64,000 nt of DNA from Shimia sp. SK013 (lineage in GTDB: Bacteria; Pseudomonadota; Alphaproteobacteria; Rhodobacterales; Rhodobacteraceae), in NCBI RefSeq assembly GCF_001292625.1, contig NZ_LAJH01000011.1, forward strand, positions 62,001 through 126,000, read 5' to 3'. Position numbers and translations under genes: made by a program. Positions 26,457-35,298 of the stretch are shown here, piece after piece (position 1 is the stretch's first letter; each line of letters begins with the position of its first letter). The notes below the pieces were generated by a model. The model was not told where the DNA came from. It ran no database searches and saw only the letters and a program-made list of their open reading frames with translations.

Positions 26457-27184
26457 GGGCGGCGTCCTTGGCCATGCACAACAATGATCGAGAAATAAGG
26501 CGTGACGTCGTCGGTCATTTCGCTGAGTTTTGTGACGGTCTGATTGGCCATCGTGGCATATTGCACGATCCATGCGTCATCAAAGCGGCCACCGGATTTC
26601 AAGGCGGCAATCACCTTGTCAAAGTTAGTGCCAATTTTCATGATCACCAGCGCATCGGTACGCGAAATGTAATCCGACAGCGTGTCTTGGGGCAGAGTGC
26701 CCATCAACACGGTCAACACATCGTCGCCCCAAGTGATCGGCGTCTCGGTGGCCGTCCAAGCGCCAGACATGCCGGTGATGGCGGGTACAACTTTCACAGG
26801 AACCACGTCGCGCAAGCGGGCATAAAGATGCATGAAAGAGCCGTAAAAGAACGGATCGCCCTCACACAGCACGACCACGTCTTCGCCATTTTGCGCCAAT
26901 GTGATCAGGTGTTGGGTGACGTCTTCATAAAACGCGGAGAGCACCTCATTGTAGCGCGGATCTGAAAGGGGGATTTCCGTGGTGACAGGGTATTCCATCG
27001 GAAATTCAATGACGCTGTCGGGCAGGAGGTCTTCGACGATTTGACGCGCTTGGCCTTTTCGGCCAGCCTTGCGGAAAAAGGCCACGTGTTTCGCGCCGGT
27101 CAAAAGCCGATGCGCGCGCACGCTCATCAAGTCAGGATCGCCCGGGCCAAGGCCCACGCCGTGGATGGTTCCAGTTTGGGTCAT
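26453..27184 (-). CDS. cobI: Precorrin-2 C20-methyltransferase CobI
   Basis: 243 residues. IHGVGLGPGDPDLMSVRAHRLL begins the methylase fold; VAFFRKAGRKGQAR, DVVVLCEGDPFFYGSFMHLYARL and VVPAITGMSGAW follow in CobI order. It methylates C-20 of precorrin-2 to precorrin-3A. Start and stop each overlap a neighbour by 4 bases (cobH upstream, cobJ downstream), consistent with translational coupling. Confidence 0.95.
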   Translation of the reverse strand: MTQTGTIHGVGLGPGDPDLMSVRAHRLLTGAKHVAFFRKAGRKGQARQIVEDLLPDSVIEFPMEYPVTTEIPLSDPRYNEVLSAFYEDVTQHLITLAQNGEDVVVLCEGDPFFYGSFMHLYARLRDVVPVKVVPAITGMSGAWTATETPITWGDDVLTVLMGTLPQDTLSDYISRTDALVIMKIGTNFDKVIAALKSGGRFDDAWIVQYATMANQTVTKLSEMTDDVTPYFSIIVVHGQGRRP

Positions 27185-27813
27185 TCTTTGCGGCTCGCAA
27201 TGGCGTTGATAGCGGCGACAGTCATGGCGGAGCCGCCAAGGCGGCCTTGGACAATCATGCACGGCACGGGTTGATCAGCCCAAAGCGCATCTTTGCTTTC
27301 CATCGCGCCAATAAAGCCGACGGGGCAGCCGATGATGGCGGCAGGGCGGGGGCAGTTGGGGTCTTCCAACATGTTGAGCAGGTGAAAAAGCGCAGTTGGT
27401 GCGTTACCGATGGCAACAATCGCGCCGCCAAGTTTGTCGCGCCAATGCTCTAGTGCGGCTGCCGAGCGCGTGTTGCCAATCTCTTTGGCCAACTCATAGA
27501 TGCCGTCAGCGTGCAATGTGCAGATCACTTCGTTGTCGGCGGGCAGACGAGGGCGGGTGACGCCTTCGCTGACCATACGCGCGTCGCAAAAGATCGGCGC
27601 GCCGGCCTCCATCGCGGAGCGGGCTGCGGCGACCATTCCGGGCGAGAATTTCACATGCTTTTCCAGACCGATCATTCCGGCGGCGTGGATCATGCGCACG
27701 GCAACCTGTTCTTCGTCCCGGTCAAATGCGCTTAAGTCGGACTCGCGCCGGATCGTGGCAAAGCTGTCATCATAGATGGCCTGGCCGTTCTTTTCGTATT
27801 CATAGGGCATCAA
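27181..27813 (-). CDS. cobH: Precorrin-8X methylmutase CobH
   Basis: 210 residues. MPYEYEKNGQAIYDDSFATIRRE at the N-terminus, VRMIHAAGMI with the catalytic histidine, IFCDARMVSEGVTR and AAIIGCPVGFIGAMESKDAL are the CobH/CbiC hallmarks. It moves the methyl group from C-11 to C-12 in precorrin-8X to give hydrogenobyrinate. Coupled by 4-base overlaps to cobG upstream and cobI downstream. Confidence 0.96.
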   Translation of the reverse strand: MMPYEYEKNGQAIYDDSFATIRRESDLSAFDRDEEQVAVRMIHAAGMIGLEKHVKFSPGMVAAARSAMEAGAPIFCDARMVSEGVTRPRLPADNEVICTLHADGIYELAKEIGNTRSAAALEHWRDKLGGAIVAIGNAPTALFHLLNMLEDPNCPRPAAIIGCPVGFIGAMESKDALWADQPVPCMIVQGRLGGSAMTVAAINAIASRKE

Positions 27814-28943
27814 AGCTCTCCCAACGATTCAATTAGGGTGTCAGGCGCGAGGCCGGAATGAGTTGGCTGATCCCACGGGGTGCCATTTTGGACAAGGTCA
27901 AACGCACCGTTGTGCCCCACCAAAGTTGTCGTACAGGGTCTTGGGCGGGCACAGCCTTTGGAGCAACCCGAGATATGCAGAGGTCCCTTTATTTTTCCGG
28001 CCAAGGCGCGGGCCACTTCACGGGTTTTGACACTGGACGATGTGCAAAGCGGCGCGCCTGGGCAGGCGTCGATTGTCAAAAGCGGATCGGCAGAGGCGGT
28101 TATAAAGGTCGAAGTGTCAGTCATCTCTGCATCTTCAAAAAGGAACAGTCGCCAAGGGGTGACGCGCAGGGCAGTTGCATCGGTGGCAGTCACCAAATGG
28201 GCGAGTTCGGTGGCCTCGATTTGACCAAAGGCCACGCCGAATACAGCGCCTATTGGCGATTGGCCGGGCGTAAGGTTTGCAGCGGGAGCGGCAGGCAGGG
28301 CTGATTGCCATTCCGCTGGCAGCGCGGTCAGCGAGGTGTGACGCGCCATGCGGCGGTTTTGTGCTCCGCCTGTTGTTACAAACCAGTCGGCCATTTCTAA
28401 GACCGCATCCACGGCTGTGTTTGCTGTAACCAGTCGCCCGCGCGATGCACCGTCGGCCCGCAGCACCAAGCCTCCATCGGAGGCGAGTTCAAACCGAAAA
28501 TCCGCTGAGCATTCAGACAATTGAGGTGCGCCATTGATGTCGACGGCGTACCCCATTTTTGCCGGCAATTCTGGCAGATCTCCAAGCCGCCTCAGGAGTT
28601 CGGTCACGATTTGGTATGTTTCGTCCCCGTCCTGCCACATCGGCGGGACCAGAATATTGCGGCGGCTTTCCAAGGCAGGATCGTCGGGCAATAATGCGAG
28701 GTCTTCGAGTTGAACCAAGACCGCTTCATGATTGGCCTCTGACACCCCGCGAATTTGTAGATTTGACCGGCTTGTCAGATCTATTATCCCCGAACCGAAT
28801 TGGCAGGCTGTCGCGCAGAGGCCCAGGATTTGATCTCTGGTTAAACGCGACATTATAGGGCGAACACGCACCACCAATCCGTCGCCGGACATCATGGGTT
28901 GATATGCGCCGGGACACCACCCTTTCGGAGAAGGTCGGGTCAT
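27810..28943 (-). CDS. cobG: Precorrin-3B synthase CobG
   Basis: 377 residues of the nitrite/sulphite reductase ferredoxin-like family. KGWCPGAYQPMMSGDGLVVRVRP at the N-terminus and the cluster-binding set DACPGAPLCTSSSVKT plus HISGCSKGCARP fit CobG, which uses oxygen and a [4Fe-4S] centre to hydroxylate C-20 and form the lactone of precorrin-3B. This is the marker enzyme of aerobic corrin synthesis. It is a little shorter than characterised CobG (about 460 residues). The start at 28943 overlaps the cobN stop by 4 bases. Confidence 0.92.
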   Translation of the reverse strand: MTRPSPKGWCPGAYQPMMSGDGLVVRVRPIMSRLTRDQILGLCATACQFGSGIIDLTSRSNLQIRGVSEANHEAVLVQLEDLALLPDDPALESRRNILVPPMWQDGDETYQIVTELLRRLGDLPELPAKMGYAVDINGAPQLSECSADFRFELASDGGLVLRADGASRGRLVTANTAVDAVLEMADWFVTTGGAQNRRMARHTSLTALPAEWQSALPAAPAANLTPGQSPIGAVFGVAFGQIEATELAHLVTATDATALRVTPWRLFLFEDAEMTDTSTFITASADPLLTIDACPGAPLCTSSSVKTREVARALAGKIKGPLHISGCSKGCARPRPCTTTLVGHNGAFDLVQNGTPWDQPTHSGLAPDTLIESLGEL

Positions 28944-31900
28944 GACAGTTCCCTCAAATCGGCCAGGATCGAATTCTTGCGCGTAACCCACAGCCCGGCA
29001 TCAAAAAGCGCGGCAAACCGGTCGCGCATCGCCGCAAGCGCTTGAGGGTTCTCGCGTTTCAGAAAGTCGATGATGTCCCGATCACCGAGGGTTGCGTCAT
29101 AATAAGCATCAAACAGTTGCGGCGGGACGGCACCCGCGAGATTGGCAAAGGCCGCCATGTGATCCAGCGTTGCGGCGATTTCGGCACCACCTCGGAAACT
29201 GTGCCGCATCATGCCAGCCAGCCAGTCAGGATTGGTTGCGCGGGCATGAACCACGCGGGCGATTTCTTCGGTCAAGCTGCGCGCGCGCGGGTTTTCTGGG
29301 TTGGTATTGTCCACGTGATACAAGTTGGCAGAGCCGCCGGTTACCGCCTGCGCGGCGGCAAATCCGGCCTCGTGTGCCGCGTAATCGGAGGCGACAAGCA
29401 CGTCAGTTTCCGGCAGGTCTTGTAGGTGTACGAAGCTGTCAGCCGCTCCGACACGGGCGCGGATGCCTTCGGCGTCTTTTGCGATCTTGTCGCCATCTAG
29501 CGCATAGGATGACGCGCTGAGCCACGCCTCGCCCGCGGCTTTGCGACCTTCGTCAGAGTAGTTTTCGATCACGTGCCCCATGCCAAGACCATAGCTTCCG
29601 GGTGCCGGTCCATAGACGCGCGGCGCGATGATACGGCCAGAAAAAGGGTTCCAATCTGGCGCTTCGTCCCGTTCCGACAAGGCCTTGACGGCTTGGCCAA
29701 ACAGTGTGGATAGCGTTGGGAATACATCGCGGAACAGGCCGGAAACGCGCAGAGTAACGTCTATGCGAGGCCTTTCCAAAAGCGTTATCGGCAGAATTTC
29801 GACCCCGGAGACCCGCTCGCTGCCTTCGTCCCAGACGGGTTTTGAACCCAACAAATGTAGCGCCATGGCGAACTCCTCGCCCGCCGTGCGCATGGTCGCG
29901 CTGCCCCAAAGGTCGACGATCAGGTTTTTGGGATAATCGCCGTTTTCCTGCAAATGGCGGCGGACCAGTTCTTCGGCCAGTTTAACCCCTTGGGCGTAGG
30001 CGGAACGGGACGGCACAGATCGTGGGTCCGTCGTGTAAAGATTACGACCTGTGGGCAGAACATCGTAACGCCCGCGATACGGAGAACCCGACGGGCCAGC
30101 CTCAATTCGTTTGCCGTTGAGCGCGCGCAACAACGCGTCGCGCTCGGCGTTGGCAGATGGCGCTGCGTCAAAGCTACCTGCGGCTTGCGGAGCGCGGCCA
30201 AAAACATGGAGCCCGTCGCCAAATTGGCTTTCTTTGATGTCACACACAAAGGTGTCGATGCGGGTGATCGCTTCAGCCAGGGATGTCGCGGATGTCAGGC
30301 CAAGCTCGGTTTGCAGGTCAAGCGCTTCAGCTTCGTCTTTGATGTCGCTTTGCAGGCGGTCGCGACGTTTGGGGTCAAGACCGTCGGCGTTAGAAAACTC
30401 GTCCAGAAGGGTTTCCAAACGCGCGAACCGTTGCGGTGTGGCAGAGGTTTTTAGTGGCGGCGGCACATGGCCCAACGTCAACGCGTTGATGCGGCGTTTG
30501 GCCTGTGCAGCCTCGCCAGGGTCGTTGACGATGAAGGGATAGATCACTGGCAGATCGCCAATCAAAGCCTCGGGCCAACAGGTGTGAGACAATGCAACAG
30601 ATTTGCCCGGGAGCCACTCCAGCGTGCCGTGCGCGCCGACATGGATCATCGCGTCAGACCCAAGCGAGTGGCGCAGCCAAAGGTAAAAGGCGACATAGCT
30701 GTGGCGCGGCACGCGGGTCAGGTCGTGGTATTCATCCTCTCGTTGTTGATCGCTGCCACGTTCGGGCTGCAACGCGACAAGCGCATTGCCGCGGTGCGTT
30801 GCTTTGAAATGGAACGCGCCGTCCGCAAATATCGGGTCGTCTTTTGGGGTGCCCCATGCCGCCGCCAGATCGTCTTGCAACATTCGAGGCAGATCCGCCA
30901 AGGCCAACAGATAGTCGGCAAGCGGATATGTCAGCGTTTGGGACAATAGGGCTTCGTCCAAGCGTGTTTGAGGCTGGCCGGTCGTAAAACCTGCCTTTGC
31001 CAGATCATCCATCAACGCATCAACGCTCGCCAGCGGGTCCAGACCAACTGCATGTGCCATGTTCCAATCCTTGCCGGGATAGGTGGACAACACACACGCA
31101 ACGCGTTTGTCGGCATTGGGCTTGGCCGCTAGGCGCACCCAACCTTCGACTTTGTCGGCGATGGCCGTGATACGGTCGGACAAGGGACGGTGCGCAAAGC
31201 GGGAATATTCCAGCGCGGTGTCTTGTTTGCCGGGTTCCTTGAAGGAACTGACGCCTGCAAACAGCCGCCCGTCGACTTCGGGCAGAACCACATGCATGGC
31301 CAGATCTGCAGGAGCGAGGCCGCGTTCGGCCTCTGCCCATGCCTTTTTGCGCGACGTGGCCAGCGCAACCTGAAACACCGGCGCGTCGGTGGCATCAAGT
31401 GGCGAGGTGCCGTCGTCGCCTTTGCCGGAGAACGAGGTGGCATTTACGATGGCGGCGGGGCGCAGGGTTGTGAGCGTTTCCGCCAACCAAGTCGCAGAGG
31501 CAAGAACTTTGAGCGAGGGCGCAAAAAGGCCAATCACATCAAAGCCGCGGCTGCGGAATTCCGTGAACATGGCCTCGATCGGTGCGGTGTCAGCGGCACT
31601 TACGTATGCGCGGTAAAACGTCAGCGCGACCAAAGGTTTGTCGGTGCCGCGCGCCGCAACGGGATCACAGAGTCCGTTTTGGGGGGTCCAGCCGCCGTGA
31701 TCAGGCAGAGCTTTGGAACCAACAACCGGACGCGCGTAAAGACCCGCAGCTAAAGCCAGTTGCGCCAGTGCGGCTTGCGCGGCAATCGCACCGCCTGTGT
31801 CGCATAGATGGGTCAGGCGATGCAGAGTTGACACCGGCAGGGTCGAGACCTCGTCCAAACGCGCGTCTGGTCTGCCATCTGCGGGCAACACCGCCAGAGC

Positions 31901-32227
31901 GATGCCTTTTTCAGCCGCCAAAGCCTGCACCTGTTGGATGCCGTATTGCCAGTAAGAAATGCCCCCAATCAAGCGGATCAGGATGGCTTTGGCGCCCTCC
32001 AAAGTTTGCTCGATATAGGTGTCCACCGACAGCGGATGTTTGAGCGCGGTGAGATTGGCAAGTCGCAACGTTGGCAATTCTCCTTCGCTGCGATGCCAGC
32101 CCGCCGCGAAAGCCCCTAGATCGCTGTCAGAAAACGACAGCACCACAAGATCGGCCGGGGACTGGCCCAGATCGATCGGGGTGTCGGCCTCGTCAAGGCC
32201 ATGGCTTTCGCGAAAGACTACGTGCAT
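28940..32227 (-). CDS. cobN: Cobaltochelatase subunit CobN
   Basis: 1095 residues, the large subunit of the ATP-dependent aerobic cobalt chelatase. Recognisable blocks include IRLIGGISYWQYGIQQV, AIVNATSFSG, MIHVGAHGTLEWLPGKSVALS, the PVIYPFIVNDPGEAAQAKRRINA segment and EEFAMALHLLG..PVWDEGSERVSGVEILP. It is shorter than the 1275-residue Pseudomonas denitrificans enzyme. CobS and CobT, its AAA+ partners, are not in this window. It is preceded by cobW after 6 bases and coupled to cobG. Confidence 0.96.
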   Translation of the reverse strand: MHVVFRESHGLDEADTPIDLGQSPADLVVLSFSDSDLGAFAAGWHRSEGELPTLRLANLTALKHPLSVDTYIEQTLEGAKAILIRLIGGISYWQYGIQQVQALAAEKGIALAVLPADGRPDARLDEVSTLPVSTLHRLTHLCDTGGAIAAQAALAQLALAAGLYARPVVGSKALPDHGGWTPQNGLCDPVAARGTDKPLVALTFYRAYVSAADTAPIEAMFTEFRSRGFDVIGLFAPSLKVLASATWLAETLTTLRPAAIVNATSFSGKGDDGTSPLDATDAPVFQVALATSRKKAWAEAERGLAPADLAMHVVLPEVDGRLFAGVSSFKEPGKQDTALEYSRFAHRPLSDRITAIADKVEGWVRLAAKPNADKRVACVLSTYPGKDWNMAHAVGLDPLASVDALMDDLAKAGFTTGQPQTRLDEALLSQTLTYPLADYLLALADLPRMLQDDLAAAWGTPKDDPIFADGAFHFKATHRGNALVALQPERGSDQQREDEYHDLTRVPRHSYVAFYLWLRHSLGSDAMIHVGAHGTLEWLPGKSVALSHTCWPEALIGDLPVIYPFIVNDPGEAAQAKRRINALTLGHVPPPLKTSATPQRFARLETLLDEFSNADGLDPKRRDRLQSDIKDEAEALDLQTELGLTSATSLAEAITRIDTFVCDIKESQFGDGLHVFGRAPQAAGSFDAAPSANAERDALLRALNGKRIEAGPSGSPYRGRYDVLPTGRNLYTTDPRSVPSRSAYAQGVKLAEELVRRHLQENGDYPKNLIVDLWGSATMRTAGEEFAMALHLLGSKPVWDEGSERVSGVEILPITLLERPRIDVTLRVSGLFRDVFPTLSTLFGQAVKALSERDEAPDWNPFSGRIIAPRVYGPAPGSYGLGMGHVIENYSDEGRKAAGEAWLSASSYALDGDKIAKDAEGIRARVGAADSFVHLQDLPETDVLVASDYAAHEAGFAAAQAVTGGSANLYHVDNTNPENPRARSLTEEIARVVHARATNPDWLAGMMRHSFRGGAEIAATLDHMAAFANLAGAVPPQLFDAYYDATLGDRDIIDFLKRENPQALAAMRDRFAALFDAGLWVTRKNSILADLRELS

Positions 32228-32233
32228 ATTGGC

Positions 32234-33271
32234 TTAGTCTAGCAGAGCTGCGCGGATCGCTTCGACGTTTACGTCGTCATGTTCCGCAATCACGACCATC
32301 CGGCCCTGACGGGCTTCTTCGGCTTTCCAAGGGCGGTCAAACTGATGACGCACGCGGGCACCGACGGCTTGCACCAGCAAACGCATCGGCTTGCCTGCGA
32401 CAGCCGCATAGCCTTTGACGCGCAAGATGTTCTGGTCTTTCGCCATTTTCTCAATCTTCGCTGCAAAAGCCGCGGGGTCCGATTGCTCGGGCACATCCAC
32501 AACGATGCTTTCGAAATCGTCGTGTTCATGGTCGTGGTGGCCGTCGTGGTGGCTTGGGCGCGCGTCCATGTCGTCTTCGGCTGCGGCTTCAAGGCCAAGG
32601 ATCACGCGCGGATCCACTTCGCCTTCGGCGACTTCGACCACTGGTAGAGGGCGTGGCGCTTCGGCCAGCACGATTTCTTTGGCTTTGGCCACACCCTCGG
32701 GGCCGGCAAGGTCGGGTTTTGTCAACAAGACGATGTCGGCGCAGCTGATCTGGTCCTCAAACACTTCAGACAGGGGTGTTTCGTGGTCCAGACCTTCGTC
32801 GGCTTCGCGCTGGGCATCCACAGCGGCCACGTTGGGCGCAAAGCGACCATCTGCCACGGCCTCGGCATCGGCCAAAGCGATCACACCATCCACGGTGATT
32901 TTGGAGCGGATATCAGGCCAGTCAAAGGCCTTGAGCAAGGGTTTGGGCAGGGCCAATCCAGAGGTCTCGATCAGGATATGTTCGGGGCGCGGATCAAGCG
33001 CCATCAGCGCCTCGATGGTGGGGATAAAATCATCCGCCACGGTACAGCAGATGCAGCCGTTTGCCAGTTCGAGAATGTTCTCGGCGGGGCAATCGGGGAT
33101 CGCACAGGATTTCAGGATTTCGCCATCCACACCTACATCGCCAAATTCGTTCACAATCACCGCGAGGCGCTTGCCTTGCGGGTTCTGAATGAGACTGCGC
33201 ACCAGCGTGGTTTTGCCAGAGCCCAGAAAGCCAGTGATGACAGTGACGGGCAGTTTCTCAAGGTTGCTCAT
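32234..33271 (-). CDS. cobW: CobW GTPase, putative cobalt chaperone
   Basis: 345 residues, G3E GTPase family. VTVITGFLGSGKTTLVRSLI is the P-loop, ELANGCICCTV is the family's metal-binding CxCC, LIETSGLALPKPLLKAF follows and LLTKPDL is the base-recognition loop. A His/Asp-rich insert at about residues 240-255 (PSHHDGHHDHEHDD) likely binds metal. CobW homologues are known to bind Co(II) with GTP and probably deliver cobalt to CobN, whose gene is next. The start overlaps the DUF1636 stop by 4 bases. Confidence 0.95.
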   Translation of the reverse strand: MSNLEKLPVTVITGFLGSGKTTLVRSLIQNPQGKRLAVIVNEFGDVGVDGEILKSCAIPDCPAENILELANGCICCTVADDFIPTIEALMALDPRPEHILIETSGLALPKPLLKAFDWPDIRSKITVDGVIALADAEAVADGRFAPNVAAVDAQREADEGLDHETPLSEVFEDQISCADIVLLTKPDLAGPEGVAKAKEIVLAEAPRPLPVVEVAEGEVDPRVILGLEAAAEDDMDARPSHHDGHHDHEHDDFESIVVDVPEQSDPAAFAAKIEKMAKDQNILRVKGYAAVAGKPMRLLVQAVGARVRHQFDRPWKAEEARQGRMVVIAEHDDVNVEAIRAALLD

Positions 33272-33651
33272 TCGGGGATCTCCAGTGGGGGAATGCGGGC
33301 GATGCAGTTTTTACGGAAATGGGTCGAGCGTTCGCGCCACGGCACAAGACCATCCGCGGTTGCGGCATATTTGGTGATGCCATCAGCGACCAGTTCGGCG
33401 TCATCCGCGCCAGTGAAATTGCCATAGACATAGGTCCAGCGCTCGTCACCACCGCGCACGGTGATGGAACAGCCAAAGTCGCAATTGGAGAAACACTCAA
33501 CGCCTTTGATGGTCACGTTATCGGGCAGGTCAGACGCGCCAAGCGCATCAAAAAGCTGCGTGCCGGGGCGGGGGCCTTCGGCGTCGGTTGGCTGTCCGGC
33601 ACGGCAGGTCGTGCAGACAAGCAATTCGACTGGAGCAGAAGCGTCAGCCAT
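33268..33651 (-). CDS. DUF1636 protein, ferredoxin-like cysteine pattern
   Basis: 127 residues. First gene of the riboswitch-controlled operon, overlapping cobW by 4 bases. LLVCTTCRAGQPTD near the N-terminus and GVECFSNCDFGCSITVRG further on give a cysteine spacing like that of thioredoxin-fold [2Fe-2S] ferredoxins; the C-terminus is WRERSTHFRKNCIARIPP. I recognise it as DUF1636, which often accompanies cob genes. Its role is not established; electron supply to the pathway (for example cobalt reduction or CobG) or metal handling are possible. A start at 33651 fits better than an upstream frame that runs into the riboswitch. Confidence 0.82.
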   Translation of the reverse strand: MADASAPVELLVCTTCRAGQPTDAEGPRPGTQLFDALGASDLPDNVTIKGVECFSNCDFGCSITVRGGDERWTYVYGNFTGADDAELVADGITKYAATADGLVPWRERSTHFRKNCIARIPPLEIPE

Positions 33652-33740
33652 CAAATTCGGTCCCTCTTTGGGGACGGGGAAAGCGCGGGAAGCCGTTGGA
33701 CAGCCCGACACCGAAACACCCCGTCCGGTTCATGTCACTC

Positions 33741-33930
33741 GCGCTGGCAGGTCTCCCGGCTTGCGGATCTCGACGCTTTTGGCGTCTGCGGCCCACCTGC
33801 CTTCCCGGATGTCTCCAGTGGCTGTGGCGGACCTCTCCGGTCACGGTCGCGGGGGCGGCTGCGTTTTCGGGGTTGTCATCCAACCCCTTTCGCATTCCCT
33901 TTTCACCTGCTCTAAGAACAGGAACCAGCG
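33741..33930 (-). promoter_or_regulatory. Cobalamin (B12) riboswitch
   Basis: On the - strand about 90 bases ahead of the DUF1636 gene. Reading 5' to 3', the RNA has an outer arm (CGCTGGTTCC), GGTGAAAAGGGAATGCG, AACCCCGAAAACGCAGCCGCC, the GCGACCGTGA element, the B12-box-type GCCACTGG, GGGAAGGCAGGTGG and GCCGGGAGACCTGCCAGCG closing the outer stem. These are the conserved blocks of the cobalamin riboswitch class, which represses the operon when adenosylcobalamin is plentiful. It should control DUF1636-cobW-cobN-cobG-cobH-cobI-cobJ. The divergent cobO side does not carry it. Confidence 0.93.
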
Positions 33931-33985
33931 TCATCCCGAATGGGCAATGATGACACCAGAGTCAAGCGCGAACGGAGAGGCATCT

Positions 33986-34603
33986 ATGTCGGAGACCACA
34001 GACCAAAACGACCGCCACAAGGCAAAAATGGCAAAAATCAAAGCCGCGCGCGACCGGATGATGGCCACCAAGACCGAGGAAAAAGGTCTGATCATGGTGC
34101 ACACGGGGCCGGGCAAAGGGAAATCGTCATCGGGATTCGGCATGATCATGCGCTGCATCGCCCATGAGATGCCCGTGGCGGTGGTGCAGTTCATCAAAGG
34201 TAACTGGGCCACCGGAGAGCGGGATTTCTTGCGTTCTCATTTTGCGGATGAGGTGAAGTTTTATGTTTCGGGTGAAGGTTTTACCTGGGAAACACAGGAT
34301 CGAGAGCGCGATATTGCCAAGGCAGAAGCGGGCTGGGAGTTGGCCAAAGACTTGATCCGAGATCCTGCCAACCGGTTTGTGATGCTGGACGAAATCAACA
34401 TTGCGCTGCGCAACGATTATCTGGATATCGACGATGTGGTGGATTTTTTGCTTAGCGAAAAGCCCGAGATGACACATGTGCTTTTGACGGGGCGCAATGC
34501 CAAGGAAGAATTGATCGAGGCTGCGGATCTGGTCACCGAGATGACGTTGCTGAAACACCCGTTTCGCGATGGGATCAAGGCGCAGGCTGGGGTGGAATTC
34601 TGA
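33986..34603 (+). CDS. cobO: Corrinoid adenosyltransferase CobO
   Basis: 205 residues. KGLIMVHTGPGKGKSSSGFGMIMR is the P-loop of the BtuR/CobO family, followed by VVQFIKGNWATGERDFL, DEINIALRNDYLDIDDVV (Walker B region) and HVLLTGRNAKEELIEAADLVTEM. It transfers the adenosyl group of ATP to reduced corrinoid. The ATG at 33986 is preceded by GGAGAGG; a 380-codon frame starting at 33461 crosses the riboswitch and was rejected. The stop overlaps the next start (TGATG). Confidence 0.95.
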   Translation: MSETTDQNDRHKAKMAKIKAARDRMMATKTEEKGLIMVHTGPGKGKSSSGFGMIMRCIAHEMPVAVVQFIKGNWATGERDFLRSHFADEVKFYVSGEGFTWETQDRERDIAKAEAGWELAKDLIRDPANRFVMLDEINIALRNDYLDIDDVVDFLLSEKPEMTHVLLTGRNAKEELIEAADLVTEMTLLKHPFRDGIKAQAGVEF

Positions 34604-34953
34604 TGACAGTCAAACGCCTTTTGACCGAATTTGGTATGGGGTCATCGCTGCGCCGTCAGGATTATACCGAGGCCGCGAGCCGTGCTGTGCGCGACGCGCT
34701 GTGGCACAATTCGATCAACCTTGCCGAGCTGTTTGGCAAAGACAAATCCGAGATGATCATCATTGTCGATGTGGCCGTACAGCAGCCGGATCAGATTGAC
34801 GTAGGTACCCTCACTGCAATCTTCCCTTATGGGCAAGTCACTGTAGATCCAGTGAAAGGCGGGTTGGATGTGCCGCGAGATGATGGCGGCAATCCGACGG
34901 TGATCGCCAACATCGCGATCTCTGTGGCGTTGGATGTGGAGGATGCAGCATGA
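34603..34953 (+). CDS. Lin0512 family protein, copy 1
   Basis: 116 residues. LTEFGMGSSLRRQDYTEAASRAVRDALWHNSINLAELFGKDKSEM matches the Lin0512 family, small alpha/beta proteins of unknown function. The predicted fold alternates strands and helices with no catalytic motif I can name. Overlaps cobO and the second copy by a few bases, so it is translated with them. It shares the MGxxxxxQDYTxAxxRAVxDAL pattern with its neighbour, so the pair arose by duplication and may form a heteromer. Confidence 0.82.
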   Translation: MTVKRLLTEFGMGSSLRRQDYTEAASRAVRDALWHNSINLAELFGKDKSEMIIIVDVAVQQPDQIDVGTLTAIFPYGQVTVDPVKGGLDVPRDDGGNPTVIANIAISVALDVEDAA

Positions 34954-35294
34954 GCGATCAGCGCTTCATCATCGAAATGGGTATGGGCAACAGCCAATAC
35001 GGGCAGGATTACACCAAGGCTTGCGCCCGTGCGATCGAAGACGCAATCCGCCATTCATCTATCCCGATGTTCGCGGCCTTAGGCAAAGACCCTAAAGAGA
35101 TGCGCGTGCAGGTCACAGTGGGCGTTCAAGAACCTGACAAGGTCGACTGCGCGGCCTTGGTGGCGCATCTGCCGCGTGGCAAAGCGTCTGTCAAAGCTGT
35201 GTTTGGCGGCATGAATGTGACCAATCCGGACGACGGCAACGTGTTGGTGATCGCCTCCGCTGCGGTCGAGGCGTTCTTGCCGAAAATGGAGTAA
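34950..35294 (+). CDS. Lin0512 family protein, copy 2
   Basis: 114 residues, the second of a tandem pair. IIEMGMGNSQYGQDYTKACARAIEDAIRHSSIPMF, LGKDPKEMRVQVTVGVQEPDKVDCAALVAHLPRG and the closing strand VLVIASAAVEAFL parallel copy 1 throughout, at roughly 35-40% identity by eye. The start overlaps the copy 1 stop by 4 bases. The gene lies between cobO and cobQ, so a role in late corrin synthesis or its control is a reasonable guess but unproven. Confidence 0.82.
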   Translation: MSDQRFIIEMGMGNSQYGQDYTKACARAIEDAIRHSSIPMFAALGKDPKEMRVQVTVGVQEPDKVDCAALVAHLPRGKASVKAVFGGMNVTNPDDGNVLVIASAAVEAFLPKME

Positions 35295-35298
35295 TTTC

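Noticed and set aside
33461-33985. N-terminal extension of cobO
   Set aside because: It runs antisense to the DUF1636 gene and through the riboswitch; the ribosome site and domain start are at 33986.
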